A DNA stretch of 5,551 nt, taken from positions 1-5,551 of the forward strand of contig JAKANV010000050.1 in assembly GCA_021823605.1 (NCBI GenBank). The letters are read 5' to 3'. Source of the stretch: a bacterium (GTDB taxonomy: Bacteria; Patescibacteriota; CPR2; UBA1875; JAJYID01). The stretch's first letter is position 1. Every line of letters starts with the position of its first letter. The notes below the pieces were generated by a model that did no database searches, was not told where the DNA came from, and saw nothing but the letters and a program-made list of their open reading frames with translations. Shown piece after piece: positions 1 through 5,463 of this stretch. The translations under genes were made by a program, and so were the position numbers.

Positions 1-51
1 GGAAAACTTGTACCGGTTGGAACAGGATTTAATGAGTCTGAAGGAAAGTAA
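1..51 (+). CDS. rpoC: RNA polymerase beta' subunit, C-terminal end (partial)
   Basis: Only the last 16 codons are present, open at the left edge and ending in TAA at 49-51. The peptide begins GKLVPVGTGF. This matches the conserved extreme C-terminus of bacterial RpoC, where a G-(R/K)-L-(I/V)-P-x-GTG motif forms the last folded element before a variable tail; here the tail is short (NESEGK). RpoC is the largest catalytic subunit of RNA polymerase. Its position just upstream of rpsL is the classic rpoBC-str arrangement, which supports the call beyond what 16 residues could. I see no terminator between this stop and rpsL, so read-through from rpoBC into the str genes is likely. Confidence 0.82.
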   Translation, partial: GKLVPVGTGFNESEGK

Positions 52-55
52 AGCG

Positions 56-84
56 TTGATTTTTACCGATAAAAATGTTAAAAT
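56..84 (+). promoter_or_regulatory. Candidate promoter of rpsL (str operon)
   Basis: A -35 element TTGATT (56-61) is followed after 17 nt by a -10 element TAAAAT (79-84), one mismatch from TATAAT. A TG at 76-77 makes it an extended -10 (TGTTAAAAT). The predicted start near 91 gives a leader of only about 18 nt. It lies in the 57-nt gap between rpoC and rpsL, so the str genes could be transcribed separately from rpoBC. Assigned by consensus matching only. Confidence 0.55.
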
Positions 85-108
85 CGATAAGTTAAATTAA
101 GAAAAAAT

Positions 109-516
109 ATGCCAACAGTAAATCAACTATTAAAAAATCCAAGAAAAGACAAGGTTAGGAAGACAAAGTCTCCGGCTTTGGCTAGATCTTATAATGCCTT
201 AAAATCGAAAGCAGTTAATACAAACTCTCCACAAAAAAGAGGTGTTTGTATTAAGGTTTCCACGACCACTCCAAAGAAGCCGAACTCAGCTTTGAGAAAA
301 ATTGCCAGAGTCAGACTTACTAATGGTATGGAAGTAACGGCATATATTCCTGGTATTGGTCACAACCTTCAGGAGCATAGTGTGGTTATGATTCGCGGCG
401 GTAGAGTCAAGGATTTGCCGGGTGTCAGATATCATATTGTCAGAGGAGCACTGGATACTGCCGGAGTTCAGAACAGAAAACAGGGAAGAAGTAAATATGG
501 TGCTAAGAAAGCTTAA
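109..516 (+). CDS. rpsL: 30S ribosomal protein S12
   Basis: S12 sits at the decoding centre of the 30S subunit, where it monitors codon-anticodon pairing and contacts 16S rRNA. The 135-residue product starts MPTVNQLL and carries the hallmark segments SPQKRGVC (40-47), TTTPKKPNSALRK (52-64), GHNLQEHSV (84-92) and RVKDLPGVRYH (99-109). Compared with the 124-residue E. coli protein it has about 13 extra residues near 25-38, as in Firmicutes S12. Lys56 and Lys101, equivalent to E. coli K42 and K87 (mature numbering) where streptomycin-resistance changes arise, are both the sensitive-type lysine. Asp102 matches the aspartate that is methylthiolated in some bacteria. The start fixes a standard N-terminus, but upstream there is only A-rich sequence (AAGAAAAAAT), not a clear Shine-Dalgarno site. 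It is the first gene of the str cluster, 11 nt from rpsG. Confidence 0.98.
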   Translation: MPTVNQLLKNPRKDKVRKTKSPALARSYNALKSKAVNTNSPQKRGVCIKVSTTTPKKPNSALRKIARVRLTNGMEVTAYIPGIGHNLQEHSVVMIRGGRVKDLPGVRYHIVRGALDTAGVQNRKQGRSKYGAKKA

Positions 517-527
517 AGAGATTAAAA

Positions 528-1004
528 ATGCCTAGAGATCCAAGAAAAGTAGAAAAAAGAAAGATTGAACCGGATGCACGATATAAGAGCGTTCTAGTTT
601 CGCAGTTCATAAATAAAACTATGTTAAACGGGAAAAAGTCTGTTTCGACAAACCTTGTTTATAAAGCTTTTGATAGTATTCAGGAAAGCATGAAAACAGA
701 TCCTTTGGAAGTTTTCGAGACTGCGGTAAAGAATGTATCACCTCAGGTGCAGATTAAATCTCGAAGAATTGGTGGAGCTACTTATCAGGTTCCGATTGAG
801 GTTAAAGGAGAGAGAAAAATCCATTATGCATTTTCATGGATTCGAGATGCTGCTAGAGCTAGAAAGGGCAAACCCTATGATAAGTGTTTGGCTGAGGAAA
901 TTATGGATGCATATAACAATACCGGAACAGCAATAAAGAAAAAAGAAGATACTCACAGGATGGCTGAAGCGAATAAAGCTTTTGCTCACTTCGCCAGATA
1001 CTAA
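528..1004 (+). CDS. rpsG: 30S ribosomal protein S7
   Basis: S7 is a primary binding protein that nucleates assembly of the 30S head on the 3' major domain of 16S rRNA and contacts the E-site tRNA. The 158-residue product has the S7 hallmarks: a basic N-terminus (MPRDPRKVEKRK), the SRRIGGATYQVPIEV signature (78-92), and the C-terminal HRMAEANKAFAHF (143-155). Length agrees with the usual 155-160 residues. It starts 11 nt after the rpsL stop. A weak AGAG (517-520) 7 nt before the ATG is the only ribosome binding signal, so translational coupling to rpsL is plausible. In E. coli S7 represses its own str operon by binding the rpsL-rpsG spacer; with only 11 nt here, that spacer structure cannot be present in the same form. 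An 82-nt gap separates it from fusA. Confidence 0.98.
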   Translation: MPRDPRKVEKRKIEPDARYKSVLVSQFINKTMLNGKKSVSTNLVYKAFDSIQESMKTDPLEVFETAVKNVSPQVQIKSRRIGGATYQVPIEVKGERKIHYAFSWIRDAARARKGKPYDKCLAEEIMDAYNNTGTAIKKKEDTHRMAEANKAFAHFARY

Positions 1005-1071
1005 TTAAAAGTCATTATTTTGACTAGGAATTAGAGAGTTATAAAGATTCGTAGATTAATTTGATTTTGTA

Positions 1072-1078
1072 AGAAAGG
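1072..1078 (+). promoter_or_regulatory. Ribosome binding site deciding the GTG start of fusA
   Basis: AGAAAGG lies 8 nt before a GTG at 1087. The GTG start restores the usual EF-G N-terminus (MPRKYPLEKMRNIGIIAHIDAG), whereas the first in-frame ATG (1114) would remove nine conserved-region residues and has no comparable upstream site. The doxX gene downstream uses the same AGAAAGG sequence. Confidence 0.75.
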
Positions 1079-1086
1079 TAAAACAA

Positions 1087-3171
1087 GTGCCAAGGAAATA
1101 TCCACTGGAAAAAATGAGAAATATCGGGATTATAGCCCACATCGATGCCGGCAAGACTACTGTGACGGAAGGTATTTTGTATACCACGGGCCGAACTCAT
1201 AAAATCGGTGAAGTCCACGAAGGCGAAGCTACTATGGACTGGATGGAACAGGAAAAAGAGCGTGGTATCACCATCACTTCTGCCGCAACCACTTGTTTTT
1301 GGAAAGGCCACAATATAAATATTATCGATACTCCGGGTCATGTAGACTTTACTGTTGAAGTTGAAAGATCTCTCCGTGTACTTGATGGTGCAGTTGTGGT
1401 ATTTGACGGGAAAATGGGTGTTGAACCGCAAAGTGAGACTGTCTGGCGTCAGGCTGATAAATATAATGTTCCGAGAATTTGCTTTATAAATAAAATCAAC
1501 CAAACCGGTGGTGACTTCTATAAGAGCCTTGATTCTATTAAAGAAAGATTAAACAAAAACGCTTATCCGGTTCAGTTACCAATCGGTTTTGAACAAAGCA
1601 TAGACGGTGTTGTAGATCTTGTTACCATGAAAGCCTTCACATATAAAAATTACACTGACAAAGAACTTACAGAAGGTGAAGTACCGGCAGATATGAAAGA
1701 AAAATGTGCTAAATACAGGGAAGAACTTCTCGAGAAAGTAGTTGAAGCTGACGATGCGTTAATGGAAAAATATCTCGGAGGAGAAGAGATTACTGAAAAA
1801 GAATTTAATTCCGCGATTAGAAAAAGCGTATTAACAGGTAACTTTTATCCAGTATTTGGTGGAGATGGGAGAGGTGTAATCGCTCGAAGTCTTTTAGACG
1901 CAATTGTTGAATATCTGCCTTCACCGCTTGAAGTTCCTCAGGCACAAGGCGAAGATCCAAAGACTGGTGAAAAAATAGAAATTCAATCAAACGATGATGA
2001 GCCTTTGGCTGCATTGGTTTTCAAAATTGCTACAGATCCATTTGTCGGTAAACTTGCATTCTTTAGAGTTTACAGAGGCAAACTGACAAGTGGAAGCTAC
2101 GTATACAACTCAATCTCAAATTCTAAAGAAAGAATCGGAAGAATACTTAAAATGCACGCAAACTCACGTGAAGAGGTAAAGGAAGTTTATGCAGGAGAAA
2201 TTGCTGCAGCAGTTGGACTCAAAGGCACTACAACGGGAGACACAATCTGTGATGTTGCAAAACCAGTAGTCTTGGAACGAATTACATTCCCAGAGCCGGT
2301 TATCCAAGTTGCTATTGAGCCAAAGACAAAGGCTGACCAAGAGAAAATGGGTGTTGCACTTTCCAGACTTGCTGAGGAAGATCCGACATTTAGAATCAAA
2401 ACAAATGAGGAAACAGGCCAGACTCTCATTGAGGGTATGGGCGAGCTTCATTTGGAAATCATTGTTGATAGAATGAAGAGAGAATTCAAGGTTGAAGCCA
2501 ATGTCGGTAAGCCGCAAGTAGCCTACAAAGAGACAATCAAAGCTTCTACTAAGGTTGAGGGTAAATTCATACGTCAGTCAGGTGGACGCGGTCAGTATGG
2601 TCATGTTTGGCTTGAACTTGAGCCGCTTGAGAGTGGTACTGGTTTTGAATTTGAAAATAAAATCGTCGGTGGAGCAATTCCAAAAGAATACATTAATCCG
2701 GTTGAAAATGGTGTGAAAGAGGCTATGACAAATGGTGTGATTGCCGGATATCCGGTGGTTGATGTAAAGGTAACTCTTTATGACGGCTCTTTCCACGAAG
2801 TTGATTCATCTGAAATGGCATTTAAAATAGCCGGTTCTATGGCTCTTCAGGAAGGTGTTCGAAAGGCAAATCCTGTTATTCTTGAGCCGATTATGAAAGT
2901 TGAAGTTTTCACGCCGGAAGATTTCATGGGCGATGTGATGGGTGACATCAACTCCAAACGCGGAAGAATTCAGAAAATGGAAGATAAATTTGGCTCAAAA
3001 GTTATTGATGCTCATGTACCGCTTGGAGAAATGTTTGGCTACTCTACAACCCTTCGTTCAATGTCTCAGGGCCGAGCTTCATACTCAATGGAATTTGACC
3101 ATTATGAAGAGGTTCCGGGTAATGTTGCTGAGGAAATCAAGAAAAAACGCGGAAAAGCTACAGCCGAGTAA
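1087..3171 (+). CDS. fusA: Translation elongation factor G with divergent guanine-recognition loops
   Basis: EF-G is the ribosome-dependent GTPase that drives tRNA-mRNA translocation and, with RRF, ribosome recycling. The 694-residue product has all five domains. The G domain (about 1-290) has the P-loop AHIDAGKTT (17-25), switch I ERGITIT with Thr62, and DTPGH (81-85) with catalytic His85. Domain II starts near 303, domain III near 397 (FPEPVIQVAIEP; GELHLEIIVDRM), domain IV near 480 with the tip-loop His570 (GSFHEVDSSE), and domain V follows (GDVMGDINSKRGRI). The oddities are in base recognition: G4 reads NKIN (135-138) instead of NKxD, and the usual GSAFK G5 loop is replaced by GGDGRGVIA (258-266). 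Everything else looks like a functional, full-length factor, and the reading frame is intact. GTG start with a good ribosome binding site. It is probably the main EF-G by its operon position. The identity is certain; the effect of the altered loops on nucleotide use is unknown. Confidence 0.97.
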   Translation: MPRKYPLEKMRNIGIIAHIDAGKTTVTEGILYTTGRTHKIGEVHEGEATMDWMEQEKERGITITSAATTCFWKGHNINIIDTPGHVDFTVEVERSLRVLDGAVVVFDGKMGVEPQSETVWRQADKYNVPRICFINKINQTGGDFYKSLDSIKERLNKNAYPVQLPIGFEQSIDGVVDLVTMKAFTYKNYTDKELTEGEVPADMKEKCAKYREELLEKVVEADDALMEKYLGGEEITEKEFNSAIRKSVLTGNFYPVFGGDGRGVIARSLLDAIVEYLPSPLEVPQAQGEDPKTGEKIEIQSNDDEPLAALVFKIATDPFVGKLAFFRVYRGKLTSGSYVYNSISNSKERIGRILKMHANSREEVKEVYAGEIAAAVGLKGTTTGDTICDVAKPVVLERITFPEPVIQVAIEPKTKADQEKMGVALSRLAEEDPTFRIKTNEETGQTLIEGMGELHLEIIVDRMKREFKVEANVGKPQVAYKETIKASTKVEGKFIRQSGGRGQYGHVWLELEPLESGTGFEFENKIVGGAIPKEYINPVENGVKEAMTNGVIAGYPVVDVKVTLYDGSFHEVDSSEMAFKIAGSMALQEGVRKANPVILEPIMKVEVFTPEDFMGDVMGDINSKRGRIQKMEDKFGSKVIDAHVPLGEMFGYSTTLRSMSQGRASYSMEFDHYEEVPGNVAEEIKKKRGKATAE

Positions 3172-3181
3172 AAATTGCTAC

Positions 3182-3210
3182 TTGCAAATATTAAAAAATT
3201 AAGGTAAAAT
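3182..3210 (+). promoter_or_regulatory. Candidate internal promoter of tuf
   Basis: TTGCAA (3182-3187) and TAAAAT (3205-3210) are separated by 17 nt, inside the 92-nt fusA-tuf gap. The -10 hexamer is identical to that of the rpsL promoter. The predicted start near 3217 gives a leader of about 47 nt ending in a strong ribosome binding site. An inverted repeat TTTCG-GTAA-CGAAA (3212-3225) spans the predicted start. Internal tuf promoters are known in other bacteria and would help raise EF-Tu above its operon partners. Consensus match only. Confidence 0.55.
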
Positions 3211-3252
3211 ATTTCGGTAACGAAAAATTTAAAACCAAATAAAAACAGTTAA

Positions 3253-3258
3253 AAGGAG
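3253..3258 (+). promoter_or_regulatory. Strong ribosome binding site of tuf
   Basis: AAGGAG lies 5 nt before the tuf ATG. It is the best Shine-Dalgarno match in the window, which fits the high expression expected of EF-Tu and contrasts with the weak or absent sites before rpsL, rpsG and rpsJ. Confidence 0.85.
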
Positions 3259-3263
3259 AAACT

Positions 3264-4445
3264 ATGGCAGAAAAATTTGAAAGAACCAAACCGCATATTA
3301 ATGTGGGTACAATCGGACATGTTGATCACGGTAAAACTACTTTGACAGCAGCCATAACTAATGTTCTTTCCAAGCAGGGAAAAGCAGAGGCGAAGAAATT
3401 TGACCAGATTGATGCTGCTCCTGAGGAAAGAGAACGTGGTATCACTATCGCGACTGCTCACGTAGAGTATGAAACAGACAAAAGACATTATGCTCACGTT
3501 GACTGTCCGGGACATGCTGATTATGTTAAAAACATGATTACTGGTGCTGCTCAGATGGATGGAGCTATTTTGGTAGTTTCAGCTGCTGACGGACCAATGC
3601 CTCAGACAAGAGAGCACATCCTGCTTGCAAGACAGGTTGGCGTGCCTTATATCGTTGTTTTCATGAACAAAACTGACCAAGTTGATGACCCTGAGATGCT
3701 TGACCTTGTTGAGGAAGAAATCAGAGAGCTTTTAACAAAATATGAATTCCCCGGTAAAGACATCCCAATCGTTCGAGGCTCAGCTCTTAAAGCTTTGGAA
3801 GGTGATGCTGATAATGAAAAAGCTATCAATGATCTTATGGATGCGCTTGATTCATACATTCCAGAACCAAAGAGAGATATCGACAAACCATTCCTTATGC
3901 CTGTAGAAGACGTTTTCTCCATCAAGGGCAGAGGAACTGTTGCAACCGGTAGAATCGAAAGAGGTGCGGTCAAAGTTGGTGATGAAATTGAAATCGTTGG
4001 TATTAAGCCAACCAAGAAAACTGTTGTTACGGGTATTGAAATGTTCAAGAAATCACTTGATTCCGGTCAAGCTGGCGACAACGCCGGTGTACTTCTGAGA
4101 GGTATTGAAAAGACTGGTATTGAGAGAGGACAAGTTCTTGCTAAACCTGGAACTATCACACCTCATACAGAGTTCGAAGCAGAAGCATACATCCTGACAA
4201 AAGATGAAGGTGGACGACACACACCATTCTTCAAAGGCTACAAACCTCAGTTCTACATCAGAACAACTGACGTTACGGGCGAGGTTATCCTTCCTGAAAA
4301 AGTAGAGATGGTTATGCCTGGTGATAAGATTGACATGAACGTTAAACTTATTCAGCCAATCGCTATCGAAGAAGGCCTAAGATTCGCAATCCGTGAAGGT
4401 GGGCGAACAGTTGGCGCTGGAGTTGTCACAAAGATTACAAAATAA
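3264..4445 (+). CDS. tuf: Translation elongation factor Tu
   Basis: EF-Tu is the GTPase that carries aminoacyl-tRNA to the ribosomal A site. The 393-residue product is of standard length and highly conserved. The G domain (about 1-205) has GHVDHGKT (18-25), switch I RGITIA with Thr61, DCPGH (80-84) with catalytic His84, a canonical G4 NKTD (135-138) and a canonical G5 SAL (173-175). Domain 2 begins near 206 (DKPFLMPVEDVFSIKGRGTV) and domain 3 near 300, with the conserved GGRHTPFFKGY and the C-terminal REGGRTVGAGVV. It follows fusA after 92 nt containing its own predicted promoter and strong ribosome binding site, and precedes rpsJ by 30 nt with no terminator between. Only one tuf copy is visible here. 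Its intact guanine-recognition loops make a useful internal comparison for the unusual EF-G next door. Confidence 0.99.
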   Translation: MAEKFERTKPHINVGTIGHVDHGKTTLTAAITNVLSKQGKAEAKKFDQIDAAPEERERGITIATAHVEYETDKRHYAHVDCPGHADYVKNMITGAAQMDGAILVVSAADGPMPQTREHILLARQVGVPYIVVFMNKTDQVDDPEMLDLVEEEIRELLTKYEFPGKDIPIVRGSALKALEGDADNEKAINDLMDALDSYIPEPKRDIDKPFLMPVEDVFSIKGRGTVATGRIERGAVKVGDEIEIVGIKPTKKTVVTGIEMFKKSLDSGQAGDNAGVLLRGIEKTGIERGQVLAKPGTITPHTEFEAEAYILTKDEGGRHTPFFKGYKPQFYIRTTDVTGEVILPEKVEMVMPGDKIDMNVKLIQPIAIEEGLRFAIREGGRTVGAGVVTKITK

Positions 4446-4475
4446 ATCGATTAAAAACTAAAGCACATTAACAAC

Positions 4476-4796
4476 ATGGCAGAAGAAAAACCAAAGCAAA
4501 GAATCAGAATCAAGCTAAAATCGTATGATCATAAGCTGATAGACCAGTCGGCAAAGCAGATTATTGAGACGGCTGAGAGAAGCGGTGCGCGTGTTTGCGG
4601 TCCAATTCCTCTACCGACAGAGAAAAAGGCGATGACGGTCATTCGTGCTTCAAATATCGATAAAAATTCTCGTGAGCAGTTCGAAATGCGAACACACAAG
4701 AGACTCATCGATATTACAGAGCCGACAGCTAAGACAATCGATACACTTATGGAACTTTCATTGCCATCGTGTGTGAACATCGAAATCAAAATGTAA
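4476..4796 (+). CDS. rpsJ: 30S ribosomal protein S10 (NusE)
   Basis: S10 is a 30S head protein; in many bacteria it also acts as NusE, pairing with NusB in transcription antitermination and with NusG to couple ribosome and polymerase. The 106-residue product shows the S10 hallmarks QRIRIKLKSYDHKLID (8-23), GPIPLPT (42-48), the extended loop region (49-69) and RTHKRLIDI (72-80), ending SCVNIEIKM. The length fits the family (E. coli 103). It lies 30 nt after tuf and is followed 20 nt later by a strong intrinsic terminator, so it closes this operon; rpsJ more often heads the S10 operon (rpsJ-rplC-rplD...), although placement after tuf is also known, for instance in cyanobacteria. No Shine-Dalgarno-like sequence is visible before the ATG (upstream bases are AAAGCACATTAACAAC), so initiation may rely on coupling to tuf or on low structure. 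Confidence 0.98.
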   Translation: MAEEKPKQRIRIKLKSYDHKLIDQSAKQIIETAERSGARVCGPIPLPTEKKAMTVIRASNIDKNSREQFEMRTHKRLIDITEPTAKTIDTLMELSLPSCVNIEIKM

Positions 4797-4816
4797 TTAA
4801 GTAGAAAATTCTAAAT

Positions 4817-4847
4817 AAGAAACTCAGCCATAACGGCTGAGTTTCTT
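4817..4847 (+). terminator. Intrinsic terminator ending the str operon
   Basis: An uninterrupted 13-bp inverted repeat (4817-4829 with 4835-4847) flanks the 5-nt loop ATAAC. The stem core is ACTCAGCC/GGCTGAGT and it runs into a T-rich stretch (TTTGATTTT). It starts 20 nt after the rpsJ stop. The A-rich upstream arm (AAGAAA) complements the T-tract, so it may also work in the reverse direction. It is the strongest hairpin in the window and marks the 3' end of the transcript. Confidence 0.9.
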
Positions 4848-4857
4848 TGATTTTGGG

Positions 4858-4885
4858 TTGCTAATAATAATGTTTATGTTATCAT
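4858..4885 (+). promoter_or_regulatory. Candidate promoter of the doxX-like gene
   Basis: TTGCTA (4858-4863) is followed after 16 nt by TATCAT (4880-4885), one mismatch from TATAAT, with a TG at 4877-4878 making an extended -10 (TGTTATCAT). It lies between the str terminator and the doxX-like gene, so that gene is a separate transcription unit. The predicted start near 4892 gives a leader of about 29 nt. Confidence 0.6.
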
Positions 4886-4890
4886 GAAGG

Positions 4891-4904
4891 TGATTTTAAA
4901 ATCA
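4891..4904. promoter_or_regulatory. Perfect 14-bp palindrome at the predicted doxX start site (candidate operator)
   Basis: TGATTTTAAAATCA is a perfect, gapless palindrome that begins 6 nt downstream of the -10 element and covers the predicted +1 to about +13, ending 4 nt before the ribosome binding site. Its size and position suit a dimeric repressor, but the core is A+T-only apart from one base pair in each arm, so chance is a real alternative. No regulator gene is seen in the window. Confidence 0.3.
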
Positions 4905-4908
4905 TTAA

Positions 4909-4915
4909 AGAAAGG
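4909..4915 (+). promoter_or_regulatory. Ribosome binding site of the doxX-like gene
   Basis: AGAAAGG lies 5 nt before the ATG at 4921. It is identical to the site used by fusA and confirms the start codon. Confidence 0.75.
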
Positions 4916-4920
4916 CAACA

Positions 4921-5400
4921 ATGAAAAAAGAAAATATATGGGGACTACTTAGAATCGTAATGGGGTGGATATTTTTATGGGCATTTCTAGATAAAGTATT
5001 TGGTTTGGGATTCTCAACAAAAGCAGGGAAAACATGGTTGGATGGCGTATCACCGACCGCGGGGTTTCTAAAGGCTGCTCAGGGGCCATTTGGTGATTTT
5101 TTTCATAGTTTAGCAGGTAATGTACTAGTTGACTGGCTATTTATGCTTGGACTACTTCTAATCGGTTTAGCATTAATTCTTGGTATTGGAGTGAAAATCG
5201 CCGCTTATTCTGGTTCTGTGATGATGGTTCTGATGTGGTTTGCTTCTATGCCGATTAAAACTAATCCTATAGTGGATGATCATGTAGTTTATCTTCTAGT
5301 TCTTTTGTCGCTTGCGAGCGTCGGTGCCGGTCAATATCTTGGCTTTGGCAACTGGTGGAAAAACCAAAAATTCGTCAAAAAGAATTCAATTTTAGAGTAA
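4921..5400 (+). CDS. DoxX/DoxD-like integral membrane protein
   Basis: The 159-residue product is a small four-helix membrane protein. Predicted helices are near 6-28 (with Arg11 and Asp24), 68-90, 93-112 and 121-142, followed by a basic C-terminus (KNQKFVKKN). There is no cleavable signal peptide; helix 1 appears to be an anchor. A loop of about 40 residues joins helices 1 and 2. The NPIVDDHVVY motif (115-124) at the entrance to the last helix is typical of DoxX/DoxD-type proteins. The family is named after the thiosulfate:quinone oxidoreductase subunit of Acidianus, and other members are linked to redox stress at the membrane, but most are uncharacterised. No catalytic partner (DoxA, SodA or SseA type) is seen nearby, so the function remains open. 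It has its own promoter and ribosome binding site, and sits after the str terminator, so its link to translation genes is probably only positional. Confidence 0.8.
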   Translation: MKKENIWGLLRIVMGWIFLWAFLDKVFGLGFSTKAGKTWLDGVSPTAGFLKAAQGPFGDFFHSLAGNVLVDWLFMLGLLLIGLALILGIGVKIAAYSGSVMMVLMWFASMPIKTNPIVDDHVVYLLVLLSLASVGAGQYLGFGNWWKNQKFVKKNSILE

Positions 5401-5448
5401 AAGCTTAGCTATTTTATGAGATTGGACGAATAATCTTTATCCCGAGTT

Positions 5449-5457
5449 TGTTAGTAT
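5449..5457 (+). promoter_or_regulatory. Possible extended -10 element of the last gene
   Basis: TGTTAGTAT resembles the extended -10 elements proposed for rpsL (TGTTAAAAT) and doxX (TGTTATCAT). Its hexamer TAGTAT matches the consensus at only four positions and no convincing -35 is seen at 16-18 nt. If real, transcription would begin at or very near the ATG at 5464. Confidence 0.25.
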
Positions 5458-5463
5458 TTGGGT

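Noticed and set aside
1008..1025. Hairpin AGTCA/TGACT just after rpsG as a terminator
   Set aside because: Only 5 bp with a 6-nt loop and no T-tract follows; too weak to terminate, and the operon continues.
1020..1048. Possible fusA promoter: TTTGAC at 1019-1024 and TATAAA at 1040-1045 in the rpsG-fusA gap
   Set aside because: TTGACT (1020-1025) is only 14 nt from the -10-like TATAAA, and correctly spaced alternatives have poor -35 or -10 matches. fusA is more likely read from the rpsL promoter.
1039..1503. Long antisense open frame overlapping the start of fusA (154 codons)
   Set aside because: It lies opposite the highly conserved EF-G G domain, has no ribosome binding site or recognisable domain, and is explained as a shadow of fusA codon usage.
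1840..1890. Compensated frameshift or sequencing error as the cause of the odd EF-G G5 loop
   Set aside because: Other frames do not produce a GSAFK-like peptide, and both flanking segments are in the correct frame at nearly normal length.
3647..4048. Antisense open frame within tuf (133 codons), rich in Ser and Ile
   Set aside because: Low-complexity composition typical of reverse-strand reading of a conserved gene; no independent signals.
4444..4452. AATCGATT palindrome after the tuf stop, with a similar ATCGAT before rpsL (83-88)
   Set aside because: Only 6-8 bp, expected often by chance in this composition, and not placed consistently relative to the promoters.
5419..5440. Hairpin AGATT/AATCT followed by TTTAT after doxX as an intrinsic terminator
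   Set aside because: The stem is short and A+T-rich with an 8-nt loop, so I could not support it as a terminator.
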